A DNA stretch of 41,032 nt, taken from IMG/VR virus record IMGVR_UViG_3300046534_001481, positions 1-41,032 of that record. The stretch is one strand, 5' to 3'. The translations under genes and the position numbers were made by a program. Below are positions 18,402-25,872 of this stretch, piece by piece (the first letter of the stretch is position 1; every line of letters begins with the position of its first letter). Origin of the DNA: a virus. The notes under the pieces were generated by a model. The model worked only from the letters and a program-made list of their open reading frames with translations, searched no databases and was not told the DNA's origin.

Positions 18402-18989
18402 ATGGCATCATCAATATTTTCAGATTTACAAGCAGCTGCATTCCGTGGAGGTGTCACGGCACGTACCAGAGAATCAGCAGAGTGGTTCCAGAGCCGTATT
18501 AAGGACATGGGCACAATCAACCGTAACAAGTTGTTAACTGACAGTAGACTGCAAAAGAGACAGCGCTTCGGTGTCGGAAACATGTACATGTACTTCTATA
18601 ACCCTAAGCATCGTAAAACCCTACCTTATTATGATACATTTCCTTTGTCAATCATGGTAGGGCCCGCACCAGACGGCTTCTACGGCATCAACTTGCATTA
18701 TCTCGCTCCACCCTTACGTGCCACATTATTCGATGAGTTATTGTCTATATCCTCAAATAAGCGGTTTGATGAAACGACAAAATTTCGGTTGAATTATGAA
18801 TTGTTATCGGGCGTTCAACGGTTCAAGGCATTTCGGCCCGCGTTTAAACATTATTTAACAAAGCAAGTGCAGAAACCTATAGCACTCGTCGAAGCTTCGG
18901 AATGGGAATTGGCGATCTTTCTTCCAACCGAATCATTCAAGAAGGCATCAAATTCCCGAGTATGGAATGATTCTAAGAAAGCAATATGA
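18402..18989 (+). CDS. Probable DNA end-protector, gp2-like (tentative)
   Basis: 195 residues from ATG 18402 (MASSIFSDLQAAAFRGG). The conserved-looking core is VGNMYMYFYNPKHRKTLPYY, DTFPLSIMVGPAPDGFYGIN and LHYLAPPLRATLFDELL. I recall this pattern from T4-superfamily proteins annotated as gp2 (protects DNA ends in the filled head), but the naming is uncertain. The neighbour gp4 acts in the same head-finishing step, which supports the idea. No ribosome binding site precedes the ATG; a late promoter ends five bases before it. The stop overlaps the homing endonuclease start (ATGA). Confidence 0.6.
   Translation: MASSIFSDLQAAAFRGGVTARTRESAEWFQSRIKDMGTINRNKLLTDSRLQKRQRFGVGNMYMYFYNPKHRKTLPYYDTFPLSIMVGPAPDGFYGINLHYLAPPLRATLFDELLSISSNKRFDETTKFRLNYELLSGVQRFKAFRPAFKHYLTKQVQKPIALVEASEWELAIFLPTESFKKASNSRVWNDSKKAI
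18978..18989 (+). repeat. Left direct repeat bounding the homing endonuclease
   Basis: AAAGCAATATGA here is repeated as AAATCAATATGA at 19493-19504 (11 of 12 identical). Each copy contains the ATGA stop/start overlap. Confidence 0.55.
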
Positions 18990-19504
18990 AACATAATCAT
19001 CACATCATACCAAAACATATGGGAGGCACTGATGAAGCTTCTAATATGGTTTTACTCAATATTGATGAGCATGCCGAAGCTCACAGATTATTATACGAGA
19101 CTCATGGTTTATTAGAAGACAAATTGGCTTGGAAAGGTCTTGCCGGTCTCATGGGTAAAGAAGAAATCATGGCAGCTCTATATAAAGACCCAACCCACCG
19201 AAAGAAAATTTCAGATGCATGTATGGGTCGCGAGCCATGGAACAAAGGAAAAACTGGAGTTCAAGTTGCATGGAATAAAGGTATTGCATGGGATGAGGAA
19301 ACTAAATTAAAAATGAGCGGCCCGCGGCCTGATGTTAAAAACGCGGGTAAATATACACGAAGCGATGAAATAAAGGAAAAGCAATCAAATGCCGCCAAAA
19401 ATGAGACAAAAATATCTTGTACGGAATGTGGAACTATGATTAGACTATGTCATGTTAAAATACATGTTGGTTCTAAGAAATGTAAATTAAGGAAATCAAT
19501 ATGA
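18986..19504 (+). CDS. Free-standing HNH homing endonuclease with NUMOD3 motifs
   Basis: 172 residues. The N-terminus HNHHIIPKHMGGTDEASNMV with downstream EHAEAHRLL is the HNH (beta-beta-alpha metal) nuclease core. Around residue 90 come two NUMOD3-like DNA-binding motifs (EPWNKGKTG, AWNKGIAWDEETKLKMSG). The C-terminus has a possible zinc ribbon (C-x2-C then CHVKIH and KC). It overlaps its upstream and downstream genes by ATGA on both sides, and a near-identical 12-bp repeat marks both edges. It is most likely a mobile intruder between two late genes. Confidence 0.85.
   Translation: MKHNHHIIPKHMGGTDEASNMVLLNIDEHAEAHRLLYETHGLLEDKLAWKGLAGLMGKEEIMAALYKDPTHRKKISDACMGREPWNKGKTGVQVAWNKGIAWDEETKLKMSGPRPDVKNAGKYTRSDEIKEKQSNAAKNETKISCTECGTMIRLCHVKIHVGSKKCKLRKSI
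19493..19504 (+). repeat. Right direct repeat bounding the homing endonuclease
   Basis: AAATCAATATGA, the partner of 18978-18989. If the endonuclease were removed between the repeats, the gp2-like and gp54 genes would again be joined by an ATGA overlap. Confidence 0.55.
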
Positions 19505-20184
19505 GTTTATTGGAAAAGACTACAAAATTTGTTTCGCGTGTTACAGGTCATGGCATCGATGATTTAAAATCAGCAATAAGCCGTAAAGGTGGTGTTGCAA
19601 AGTCGAATTATTTTGCTATCTACATGGAAATGCCGTTGTTAAATTTGAATGCTGGTAGTATTGCAACCAATATATTGGCAGGCAATACATCAATATCTCA
19701 GATTTATAACGATCCCCGAGACGTTACATTCCTATGTGAATCCTGTGCCATACCTGGTCGTGGCCTAGCAACAGCTGAATATGCAAGTGGACGCCACGCA
19801 ATCAAAATGCCATACGGCTTTATCAATGAGGACGTTACATTCTCTTTCATATTGACAGAAGACTATCATATGAAACACTTCTTTGATGAATGGCAGGCCC
19901 GCATCATGACTTTCGATACTAATCGATTGAAGTACCGGAAGAATTTTACCACAGATATTACGATAGTGCAATTAAGTTCTAATGGAACGCCTATATATAC
20001 TGTGAAATTAGAAAATGCATATCCTGTAACTGTAAATTCCATCGAATTGAATACAGGAAATGAGAACACTGTTCAAAAACTAAATGTTGCTATCACATAT
20101 GAAAATTTCAAAGAGAGTAGTTTATCCGATTTAGGTTCGGATATCATCGATGGCATTACATCAAGCGTAACTGATTTATTTTAA
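19501..20184 (+). CDS. gp54: Tail-tube-fold protein, probably the tube initiator gp54
   Basis: 227 residues of the gp19/gp54 tail-tube fold: NYFAIYMEMPLLN, then FLCESCAIPGRGLATAEYAS, KMPYGFINEDVTFSFILTED and HFFDEWQARIMTF, with the final strand VQKLNVAITYENF. An N-terminal helix (~35 residues) precedes the fold, which suits gp54 rather than the plain tube protein gp19. The major tube gene normally sits beside the sheath gene, which is not here, and gp26 and the tape measure follow. gp19 remains possible. Confidence 0.75.
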   Translation: MSLLEKTTKFVSRVTGHGIDDLKSAISRKGGVAKSNYFAIYMEMPLLNLNAGSIATNILAGNTSISQIYNDPRDVTFLCESCAIPGRGLATAEYASGRHAIKMPYGFINEDVTFSFILTEDYHMKHFFDEWQARIMTFDTNRLKYRKNFTTDITIVQLSSNGTPIYTVKLENAYPVTVNSIELNTGNENTVQKLNVAITYENFKESSLSDLGSDIIDGITSSVTDLF

Positions 20185-20208
20185 TATAGTATATTGTGAG
20201 GATATATA

Positions 20209-20931
20209 ATGGCTTTACCGATTGTTGAAACACCGAAGTACGAAATGATTATACCTTCAACTGGGAAATCAGTTGAATACCGACCTTATTTGGTCAAAGA
20301 AGAGAAAATATTAGTAATGGCGATGGAATCGAAAGACTCCACAAGCATGATTAGGGCTATACGAGACGTGATTGAATCATGTACTTTCAAGGCAGTTAAT
20401 CCAAATAATCTGACCATGTTTGATCTTGAATTTATATTCCTTAAATTAAGAGCGGTGTCTGTTGGCGCAATGGCCCATATAAAGATTAAATGTGATAACA
20501 AACAGGCCAAGTGTGAAGTGTACCACGAGTTAGAATTGGATTTAGATACTGTTGCGGTTCAGGGTAAAATTGAAAAAGAACATAAAGTTCCGTTGAATGA
20601 GACCATTGGTGTTATTCTAAAGTATCCTACAGTAATGGGCTCTTTAACCACGTCTAAAATGGGTGATGATGAAAACAGTTATAATATGATTCTCGCAACC
20701 ATTATATCTTGCATTGACGTTATCTATGATAACGATAACATGCATTATGCCAAAGATTCAACGAATGCGGAACTGCAAGATTTCGTCGAGTCGTTAAACC
20801 AAGAGCAGTTCAAGAAATTAAATGAATTTTTCAGCGATATGCCACAATTAAAGCATGATATTACTTTTACATGTTTAGGGTGTGGTAAGGAAAATGAGAA
20901 GACTATCAAGGGTTTACAGAGTTTTTTCTGA
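20209..20931 (+). CDS. gp26: Baseplate hub assembly protein gp26 (tail assembly chaperone)
   Basis: 240 residues, near T4 gp26 (208). The N-terminus LPIVETPKYEMIIPSTGKSV EYRPYLVKEEKILVMAMES and the region FDLEFIFLKLRAVSVG are diagnostic of the T4 baseplate gp26 family. Zinc-ribbon-like cysteines occur as CDNKQAKC in the middle and CLGCG near the end. Ribosome binding site GTGAGGA. The last codons are AGT TTT TTC TGA, which form a perfect -1 slippery site, so part of the product is probably extended by 65 residues (next entries). Acts ahead of the tape measure gene, as G/GT proteins do. Confidence 0.87.
   Translation: MALPIVETPKYEMIIPSTGKSVEYRPYLVKEEKILVMAMESKDSTSMIRAIRDVIESCTFKAVNPNNLTMFDLEFIFLKLRAVSVGAMAHIKIKCDNKQAKCEVYHELELDLDTVAVQGKIEKEHKVPLNETIGVILKYPTVMGSLTTSKMGDDENSYNMILATIISCIDVIYDNDNMHYAKDSTNAELQDFVESLNQEQFKKLNEFFSDMPQLKHDITFTCLGCGKENEKTIKGLQSFF
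20922..20928 (+). promoter_or_regulatory. -1 ribosomal frameshift site, T TTT TTC
   Basis: The heptamer is in the correct phase (X XXY YYZ with TTT and TTC as zero-frame codons) and lies directly before the gp26 stop TGA at 20929. Slipping back one base continues into a 65-codon frame ending at 21125. Confidence 0.75.
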
Positions 20932-21125
20932 TAGCCCTTTCTCATGAATCGTTAGTTAATATAATTAAGACTAATTTTGCTTTGATGCAACATCATAGTT
21001 ATAGTTTAACAGAACTAGATCGAATGATGCCATGGGAGAGGGAAGTATACGTTACATTACTTGCCGCTTATATAAAAGAAGAAAACGATAGAATAAAAGC
21101 TGAACAACAAAAGACGGGACGATAA
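20928..21125 (+). CDS. C-terminal extension of gp26 reached by -1 frameshift (gp51 / gpT analogue)
   Basis: 65 codons read after the slip, starting LIALSHESLVNIIKTNFALM and containing SYSLTELDRMMPWEREVYVT LLAAYIKEENDR, the short helical motif of T-type tail assembly chaperone extensions. The frame is open from 20898. Its first initiators are TTG 20982 and ATG 20985, with no ribosome binding site and only after the conserved part has begun. The fusion would be 305 residues. Its TAA overlaps the next ATG (TAATG at 21123-21127). Independent translation from 20985 is the alternative. Confidence 0.75.
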   Translation: MIALSHESLVNIIKTNFALMQHHSYSLTELDRMMPWEREVYVTLLAAYIKEENDRIKAEQQKTGR

Positions 21126-21409
21126 TGAATAACGATATAGATGGTGATGGTAAGATTGATAACGCCGATGCAGAGCTAAAAAAGAAAATGCTTGAATTGC
21201 AAATTCGCGAAGATAAGGCGGATCAACAGGGTAAAATGGCATGGGCTGCTATTATGATGACCTGTGTATTCACCATGGTATTATTATCAGAATTCGTTTC
21301 GATTGAACGAATCACAGCAATGGCCCAGGCAATCGATTGGTTTTATATATCCATGACTTCTATCGTGGGTGTATTCATGGGCGTTACAGCTTACGCAACT
21401 AGGAAATAA
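21125..21409 (+). CDS. Small membrane protein with an EF-hand-like calcium loop
   Basis: 94 residues. Residues 4-15 (DIDGDGKIDNAD) fit an EF-hand or dockerin-type loop with acidic residues at positions 1, 3, 5, 9 and 12. A charged helix (ELKKKMLELQIREDKADQQG) follows, then two predicted membrane segments (residues ~39-57 and ~70-90). I know of no T4 counterpart. It lies between the assembly chaperone and the tape measure, coupled to the former by TAATG and ending just before the AGGAAATA site of the latter. A holin-like or DNA-injection role is speculative. Confidence 0.65.
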   Translation: MNNDIDGDGKIDNADAELKKKMLELQIREDKADQQGKMAWAAIMMTCVFTMVLLSEFVSIERITAMAQAIDWFYISMTSIVGVFMGVTAYATRK

Positions 21410-21410
21410 T

Positions 21411-23108
21411 ATGGCAACCGCAACACTAACAGATATCGTTGAACGAATGAGAGCCGAAGGGTCATTGACTCGTAATAGTGGCACGAATTCCATCAAGTCG
21501 ATGAAGTCATCTATTCAAGATATCAGCAATACTCTGATCAACGGGCCGACCGCGTCATCAAGTGCCATCGAGTCATATATCGATTTTATGCAGAATGGTG
21601 CTATAGCGGAGGTTGAACGATCAAGGGAATTGTTGCTTGAAAATGAGGCGCTGCGTGAGCAAATAGAAGAAAACACCGACCGTATTGTCAAGTCTCTTGA
21701 TGGCATAGAATTTGATAAAGGATTCGATTTTGGTGGATTCGCACTTAATCTTATCGCGGCAATAATGCAACTATCAGGAGCGATCATTGGTGGTTTGTTT
21801 GTCGGAGCATTGCTTGGTGCATGGAAAGAAGCGAAGGTATGGGGTAGGGTTATCAAATTCATGACCACAGGTATTATGAATGCATTGCGATTGGAAGGTG
21901 TGGGTGCCTCAATTGCGCTTCAATTCACAAAAATTGCAACGAGATTGAAAGATGCACGAATTGCAATAGGTCTCGCGTTTGACGCATTCAAAGGTAATAC
22001 ATTCCTTACAAAATTAATAGAACCCATTGCCAAATATTTCGACGAGTTTTTTAAATCACTGCGTGCTTCATTTAATGTAGTCAAAGCTATGTTTACAGGA
22101 CTCGGTACTGGTGGCATTTTCAAACCAATAGCTGAGGCATTCAAATCGTTGAAAACATTTGGTAGCTCTATCGGTGGATTCTTTAAAGGGTTAGGCGAAG
22201 CGGCCAAGGTTCTTGGCGGATTCTTTCAGAAGTTATTCGTTCCACTAAGAGCAGTTATGGTTTTATACGAAACTTATGTTGGTATAATGGATGGTTTTGC
22301 AGCAGAAGGTCTTCTTGGTGGTATTAAAGGAGCATTGAAGGGTTTCTTCAAGGGAATGGTAGGCGACATTCTAAACTTAATTAAAGATGCGGTGTCGTGG
22401 GTCGCGGAGCAATTAGGATTTGATAAGTTTGCCTCGTTGCTTGATGGGTTTGATTTCAATGTACTGATGGGTGATATCATCAATGGGTTGTTTAAATTCG
22501 TGGGTGGTGCAATCGATGGTATCTCTACTTTCTTTGAGAATATGAGTATCTCTGAATCACTCTCGGGTGCGAGGGATAGTTTTGGTAGTCTCGTAACTAA
22601 AATTGTCGACTCGGTGTTTAAGTTCTTTAGCAGTGCTGTCGATGGTTTAGTTGCGTTATTCACTGGAGAAATGAGTATAGGTGCTGCGTTAGGTAACGTA
22701 GGTAATGCTATACAAGGGTTTTACAAGAAAATCTTACAAATGATTCTACCAACACCAGATTCAAATGCGAAGTGGTTTGATATAGGTAATTTACTATCTA
22801 AAGCTATTCCAGATGAAGTGTATGCATTTGCAGGATTGAATCCTGAAACAGGTGCGCTTATTCCTGATGATGTTGATTCACTTGTACCAAATATGGGAAC
22901 ATCAAAGATCAATGCTGAAAGTATGGTAGCGAATGAATCTGCCAGCATCAATAGAAATGGAGGTGCACCCGTAGTAATCGTTGGTGGTGGAACGACCGAT
23001 AATAGTGTGATCACTAATAATGTTGACAGTCGTAGTACTCAAGTCAATGTTACAGGTGCTAACAATAAAATGGGCCTTAACAAACAAGGCCCTGGACAAT
23101 TCAACTAG
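21411..23108 (+). CDS. gp29: Tail tape measure protein, gp29-like
   Basis: 565 residues from ATG 21411, preceded by AGGAAATA (T4 gp29 is 590). Helical N-terminus with a coiled coil (LLLENEALREQIEENTDRIV, residues ~75-100). Hydrophobic Gly/Ala-rich membrane-like segments follow (LIAAIMQLSGAIIGGLFVGA). Many amphipathic F/G/A/K repeats such as FKGLGEAAKVLGGFF come next. The flexible C-terminus has PVVIVGGGTTDNSVITNN. Position after the chaperone pair is the normal place for a tape measure. The last eight bases overlap the convergent endolysin gene. Confidence 0.82.
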   Translation: MATATLTDIVERMRAEGSLTRNSGTNSIKSMKSSIQDISNTLINGPTASSSAIESYIDFMQNGAIAEVERSRELLLENEALREQIEENTDRIVKSLDGIEFDKGFDFGGFALNLIAAIMQLSGAIIGGLFVGALLGAWKEAKVWGRVIKFMTTGIMNALRLEGVGASIALQFTKIATRLKDARIAIGLAFDAFKGNTFLTKLIEPIAKYFDEFFKSLRASFNVVKAMFTGLGTGGIFKPIAEAFKSLKTFGSSIGGFFKGLGEAAKVLGGFFQKLFVPLRAVMVLYETYVGIMDGFAAEGLLGGIKGALKGFFKGMVGDILNLIKDAVSWVAEQLGFDKFASLLDGFDFNVLMGDIINGLFKFVGGAIDGISTFFENMSISESLSGARDSFGSLVTKIVDSVFKFFSSAVDGLVALFTGEMSIGAALGNVGNAIQGFYKKILQMILPTPDSNAKWFDIGNLLSKAIPDEVYAFAGLNPETGALIPDDVDSLVPNMGTSKINAESMVANESASINRNGGAPVVIVGGGTTDNSVITNNVDSRSTQVNVTGANNKMGLNKQGPGQFN

Positions 23109-23553
23109 TCTCGAAATGAGGACCGTCGATGAATACTCTTCGACGGTTCTTGATACATTCCGACAAATACTCGTAGTGCGCTTCTTCCATATCAGGTACT
23201 TCTCTAATATCCTTTACCTGCCATGCACCACCCCATCTGATTGAAACGTTAAGTTCAATCGCGGCCGTTCGCATTGCATCGGCGATACAGAAATAGACCG
23301 GCATTTCCCATGAGATGTTTTTACCAATATAACCTACAAGATCAACGGCACGACCATCAATATGTTTCGAGTCGAGGGTTAGAGTTGCGCCTGCCGCAAG
23401 TAATAGCTTTTGACGAGCCAGAGTACGAACACCTTCGGTAACACCAAAGTCCATACTTGTGATTTCAATTGCGCGATTGACTACCTCAACGAGGTTATCA
23501 TCGACACCTTTCATGCGATCTTTTGACCGCTTCGATAATTTAAACGTAGACAT
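23101..23553 (-). CDS. Endolysin, M15 L-alanyl-D-glutamate / VanY-type peptidase
   Basis: 150 residues from ATG 23553, with AGGAAAGGA upstream (the frame to 23580 would start inside the terminator hairpin). Zinc motif S-K-H-I-D-G-R-A-V-D-L (first His and Asp) at ~residues 77-87 and the third ligand in DGPHFE near the C-terminus match M15C peptidases such as the T5 endolysin. It would cleave the peptide stem of murein at lysis. No signal peptide, so a holin is required. The spike lacks a lysozyme domain, so this is the only murein hydrolase visible in the window. Confidence 0.88.
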   Translation of the reverse strand: MSTFKLSKRSKDRMKGVDDNLVEVVNRAIEITSMDFGVTEGVRTLARQKLLLAAGATLTLDSKHIDGRAVDLVGYIGKNISWEMPVYFCIADAMRTAAIELNVSIRWGGAWQVKDIREVPDMEEAHYEYLSECIKNRRRVFIDGPHFETS

Positions 23554-23567
23554 TTCCTTTCCTATAA

Positions 23568-23594
23568 AAAAAGGCGACACTAGGCCGCCTTTTT
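23568..23594 (-). terminator. Intrinsic terminator after gp32
   Basis: On the minus strand, AAAAAGGCG, a nine-base loop, CGCC and a run of seven T: a 9-bp stem counting the A/T arm. It lies between gp32 and the endolysin start. It would end most gp32 transcripts. The plus-strand version has five T and could also stop the rightward tape-measure transcript. Confidence 0.85.
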
Positions 23595-23618
23595 GAGATT
23601 AGCTATTCTGAAATAGAG

Positions 23619-24518
23619 TTAGCTGTTTGCAAGTTTCGCAAAGTACGACATTGTTTCATCGTCATCACCACCAGAATTATCACCTTTAGAATCGGTAACA
23701 GGTTCATCTTTTGACTTAGGTTCTGGAGCATCCATCGACTCTTCTTGCTGAATTGATTCGGCAGTATTCATCGGAGTTGTTGAACCAAGAACACGAGCCA
23801 ATTTTGCTTTTAATTCCGCATATGGCTTGAAGTTCGATGGGTCAGTGAATTTAGCGAGAGGTTCTAAAGTTCCGTATAAGGCTTCAAGCTTTGTGTCATC
23901 ACCATCAAGGAATGGCTTCGCATCGGCGAATTCAGACTTATCATAGTTCACCCAACCTTCAACTTTACGAATCTTAACTTTGAAATCCGCACCACCCCAA
24001 AAATCAAATGGGTTAACCGCTTCTTCATCATCAAATTCAGGTTGCATAGAATCCATGATCTTATCAAAGATCTTCTTACCGAACTTGTATTGCATTACCT
24101 TACCTTCGTTACCTGGGTTTGCAGCATCCGCAACTACGAATATGTTTGCAACATAATGTAATCGACGTTTCTGCTTACGAGCAAGTTCCTTATCTTCGTC
24201 AGCTCCAGTAGCCCACAATTGAGAATTGTACTCTGAGACAGGGTCGTCTTCACCAAGAGTTGTACGGGAATTTTCGATGTACCATTGACCGGTCGGTCCT
24301 TGAAAACCATGGTCCCAATAACGAACCCAAGGCAATTCTTCACCTTCGGCAGCAGGAAGGAAACGAATAACAGCATAACCATTTCCCGACTTATCGCGAG
24401 TTGGTTTCCATACGTTATCATCGCCATATGATTTCTTTGCACCACCAACATTTTCAGCGGCGGTAGTCATAGCTTTTAGTGCCTCAGAACGAGACTTCTT
24501 CATGTTTTTAAACGACAT
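23619..24518 (-). CDS. gp32: Single-stranded DNA-binding protein gp32, zinc ligands absent
   Basis: 299 residues (T4: 301). N-terminal basic cooperative-binding segment (FKNMKKSRSEALKAM), OB-fold core with VIRFLPAAEGEELPWVRYWD, HGFQGPTGQWYIENS and FDFWGGADFKVKI, and an acidic tail (GDNSGGDDDETMSYFAKLA) for partner binding. T4 gp32 holds zinc with one His and three Cys; here the His of HGF remains but the protein has no cysteine at all. It organises replication, recombination and repair at forks, next to its partner gp59. Start ATG 24518 after GGAAAAAG. Confidence 0.95.
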   Translation of the reverse strand: MSFKNMKKSRSEALKAMTTAAENVGGAKKSYGDDNVWKPTRDKSGNGYAVIRFLPAAEGEELPWVRYWDHGFQGPTGQWYIENSRTTLGEDDPVSEYNSQLWATGADEDKELARKQKRRLHYVANIFVVADAANPGNEGKVMQYKFGKKIFDKIMDSMQPEFDDEEAVNPFDFWGGADFKVKIRKVEGWVNYDKSEFADAKPFLDGDDTKLEALYGTLEPLAKFTDPSNFKPYAELKAKLARVLGSTTPMNTAESIQQEESMDAPEPKSKDEPVTDSKGDNSGGDDDETMSYFAKLANS

Positions 24519-24544
24519 TTTTCTTTTTCCTAATTTTAGTATTG

Positions 24545-24606
24545 CAGTGTATTTACAGTGTATTATTCAATGTATCATTATATAGTGTATTATATATACG
24601 AGTCAA
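24545..24606 (-). promoter_or_regulatory. gp32: gp32 promoter and repeat-rich AU leader (possible autoregulatory operator)
   Basis: TTGACT at 24601-24606, an 18-base spacer and TATAAT at 24577-24582 form a probable promoter whose -35 overlaps the gp59 stop. Downstream and around it are four imperfect copies of AATACACTG (24545-24553, 24556-24564, 24569-24577, 24583-24591). T4 gp32 represses its own mRNA through an unstructured AU-rich leader; this stretch is a natural candidate for the same control. Confidence 0.5.
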
Positions 24607-25187
24607 AATATACGAATAATATCATTTTTAATCTTTTCAGATATAGACGGACTTACAATGAATGGAGCGTAGTTGTTAATCTTCGCGTACAGTTCAGGCC
24701 AGAGTATAGTATCAACTACATGCTTATTGGCATGTTCGACAAATCCGGTTAAACTATTCACAACAACCACAGTTTCTAAACCGATTTCCTTTGATAAGTA
24801 TTCATGAATGATAGAAGGATAAGTCCTATTACCTGTCATCAACACATCATCGAATGAACTGTATTTAGACTCTAGTGCATGTAAATCTTGTTTGATATTG
24901 TAACTAAGTGACTCATTAACTTTTAACCAATTTTGATATTCCTCCTCTTTAGTTATCATTTCACCAACCCATTTACAATCATTTACTAAATGGGCTACAT
25001 AATATTTGATTAACTCATCTTTATCATCGAAACGCTTCGCGACCTTAGAAAAGAAATACTTGTCCTTCCTTTTCCAAAACGACTGTTGAGTTGCACTTGT
25101 TTTAAACCGATATTTGATTGCATCGTATTTAGAAGTGAAGTGCAACTTCAGCGCGTTATGATACTGATAAGCATCAAACGGTTCCAT
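24603..25187 (-). CDS. gp59: Helicase loader gp59
   Basis: 194 residues from ATG 25187 (a TTG one codon earlier is possible). The segments SKYDAIKYRFKTSATQQSFW and KRKDKYFFSKVAKRF correspond to the T4 gp59 N-terminal domain (KYDVIKYNW, RRDKYFF in T4 as I remember it). The rest is helical as expected. gp59 loads the gp41 helicase onto gp32-coated forks. It is followed by gp32 and lies near gp33, as in T4 (33-59-32). Confidence 0.85.
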   Translation of the reverse strand: MEPFDAYQYHNALKLHFTSKYDAIKYRFKTSATQQSFWKRKDKYFFSKVAKRFDDKDELIKYYVAHLVNDCKWVGEMITKEEEYQNWLKVNESLSYNIKQDLHALESKYSSFDDVLMTGNRTYPSIIHEYLSKEIGLETVVVVNSLTGFVEHANKHVVDTILWPELYAKINNYAPFIVSPSISEKIKNDIIRIF

Positions 25188-25192
25188 CAATG

Positions 25193-25858
25193 CTATGTTT
25201 TCGCTTGAGTTGCATTTGCTTCGGCTACAATTCCTGCCATCACCTCTGCATTTTTACCAACACTTCGATAACTTGAAGTAGTCTGGGCAAACTGATCATA
25301 ACTATAACCCATAGCTTCCGCAGTTGCATTTGACTGAATGTTATTTACAAAGCCGTATTGATCACCGGTGCGCTGAGCATCGATATTAGCACCAACAAAG
25401 ATGAATTCCCATGTTGATTCTAGCTTGTCAACAAGCGCTTTTACTGCGGCTGGTGTGAATTCACGACTTGCATTTTCCATGCCGTCGGTGTGAATCAATA
25501 CGATTGCTTTTTCTTCATTCTGATTGGCAGTCAATACACAACCAACGGCATCATTCATGGCAGTCATGCCGCGAACATAATAAGTTTCAGAGGTAAGTGG
25601 TACTGCAGATGCTAAATCAATTGCATCGTATAGCAACTCATACTGATTATCGAATAATACAAGGGTAAGTTTTGCCTCACCTTTTTCTGCTTGTTGAGTT
25701 TTGAGAAAGTGGTTGAAGTGGGTTATAACTTCGTCGGCGAGATGTGACATTGAGCCAGATCGATCAAGCACACATATAATATGTGTTGCCGCTTCATCGA
25801 CTGATTCGGTGGTGACTGTGGTAGTTGTCGTGGTGACAACTTTTTTAGCATTAGGCAT
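25193..25858 (-). CDS. von Willebrand factor A domain protein
   Basis: 221 residues. After a Thr-rich N-terminus (VVTTTTTTVTTE) comes a complete vWA domain: MIDAS motif DRSGSMS (residues ~33-39), the conserved Thr in RGMTAMND (~95-102) and the Asp in HTDGMENAS (~124-132). Such domains bind Mg2+ and a protein partner. It sits between gp59 and gp33, where T4 has nothing of this kind. Ribosome binding site AAAGGAAAT. No signal peptide or membrane segment, so it acts in the cytoplasm. Partner unknown. Confidence 0.85.
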   Translation of the reverse strand: MPNAKKVVTTTTTTVTTESVDEAATHIICVLDRSGSMSHLADEVITHFNHFLKTQQAEKGEAKLTLVLFDNQYELLYDAIDLASAVPLTSETYYVRGMTAMNDAVGCVLTANQNEEKAIVLIHTDGMENASREFTPAAVKALVDKLESTWEFIFVGANIDAQRTGDQYGFVNNIQSNATAEAMGYSYDQFAQTTSSYRSVGKNAEVMAGIVAEANATQAKT

Positions 25859-25872
25859 ATAGATTTCCTTTG

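Noticed and set aside
18362-18589. 75-codon leftward frame near the antisense early promoter
   Set aside because: Its start lies upstream of the promoter, it overlaps the gp2-like gene in antisense and has no ribosome site.
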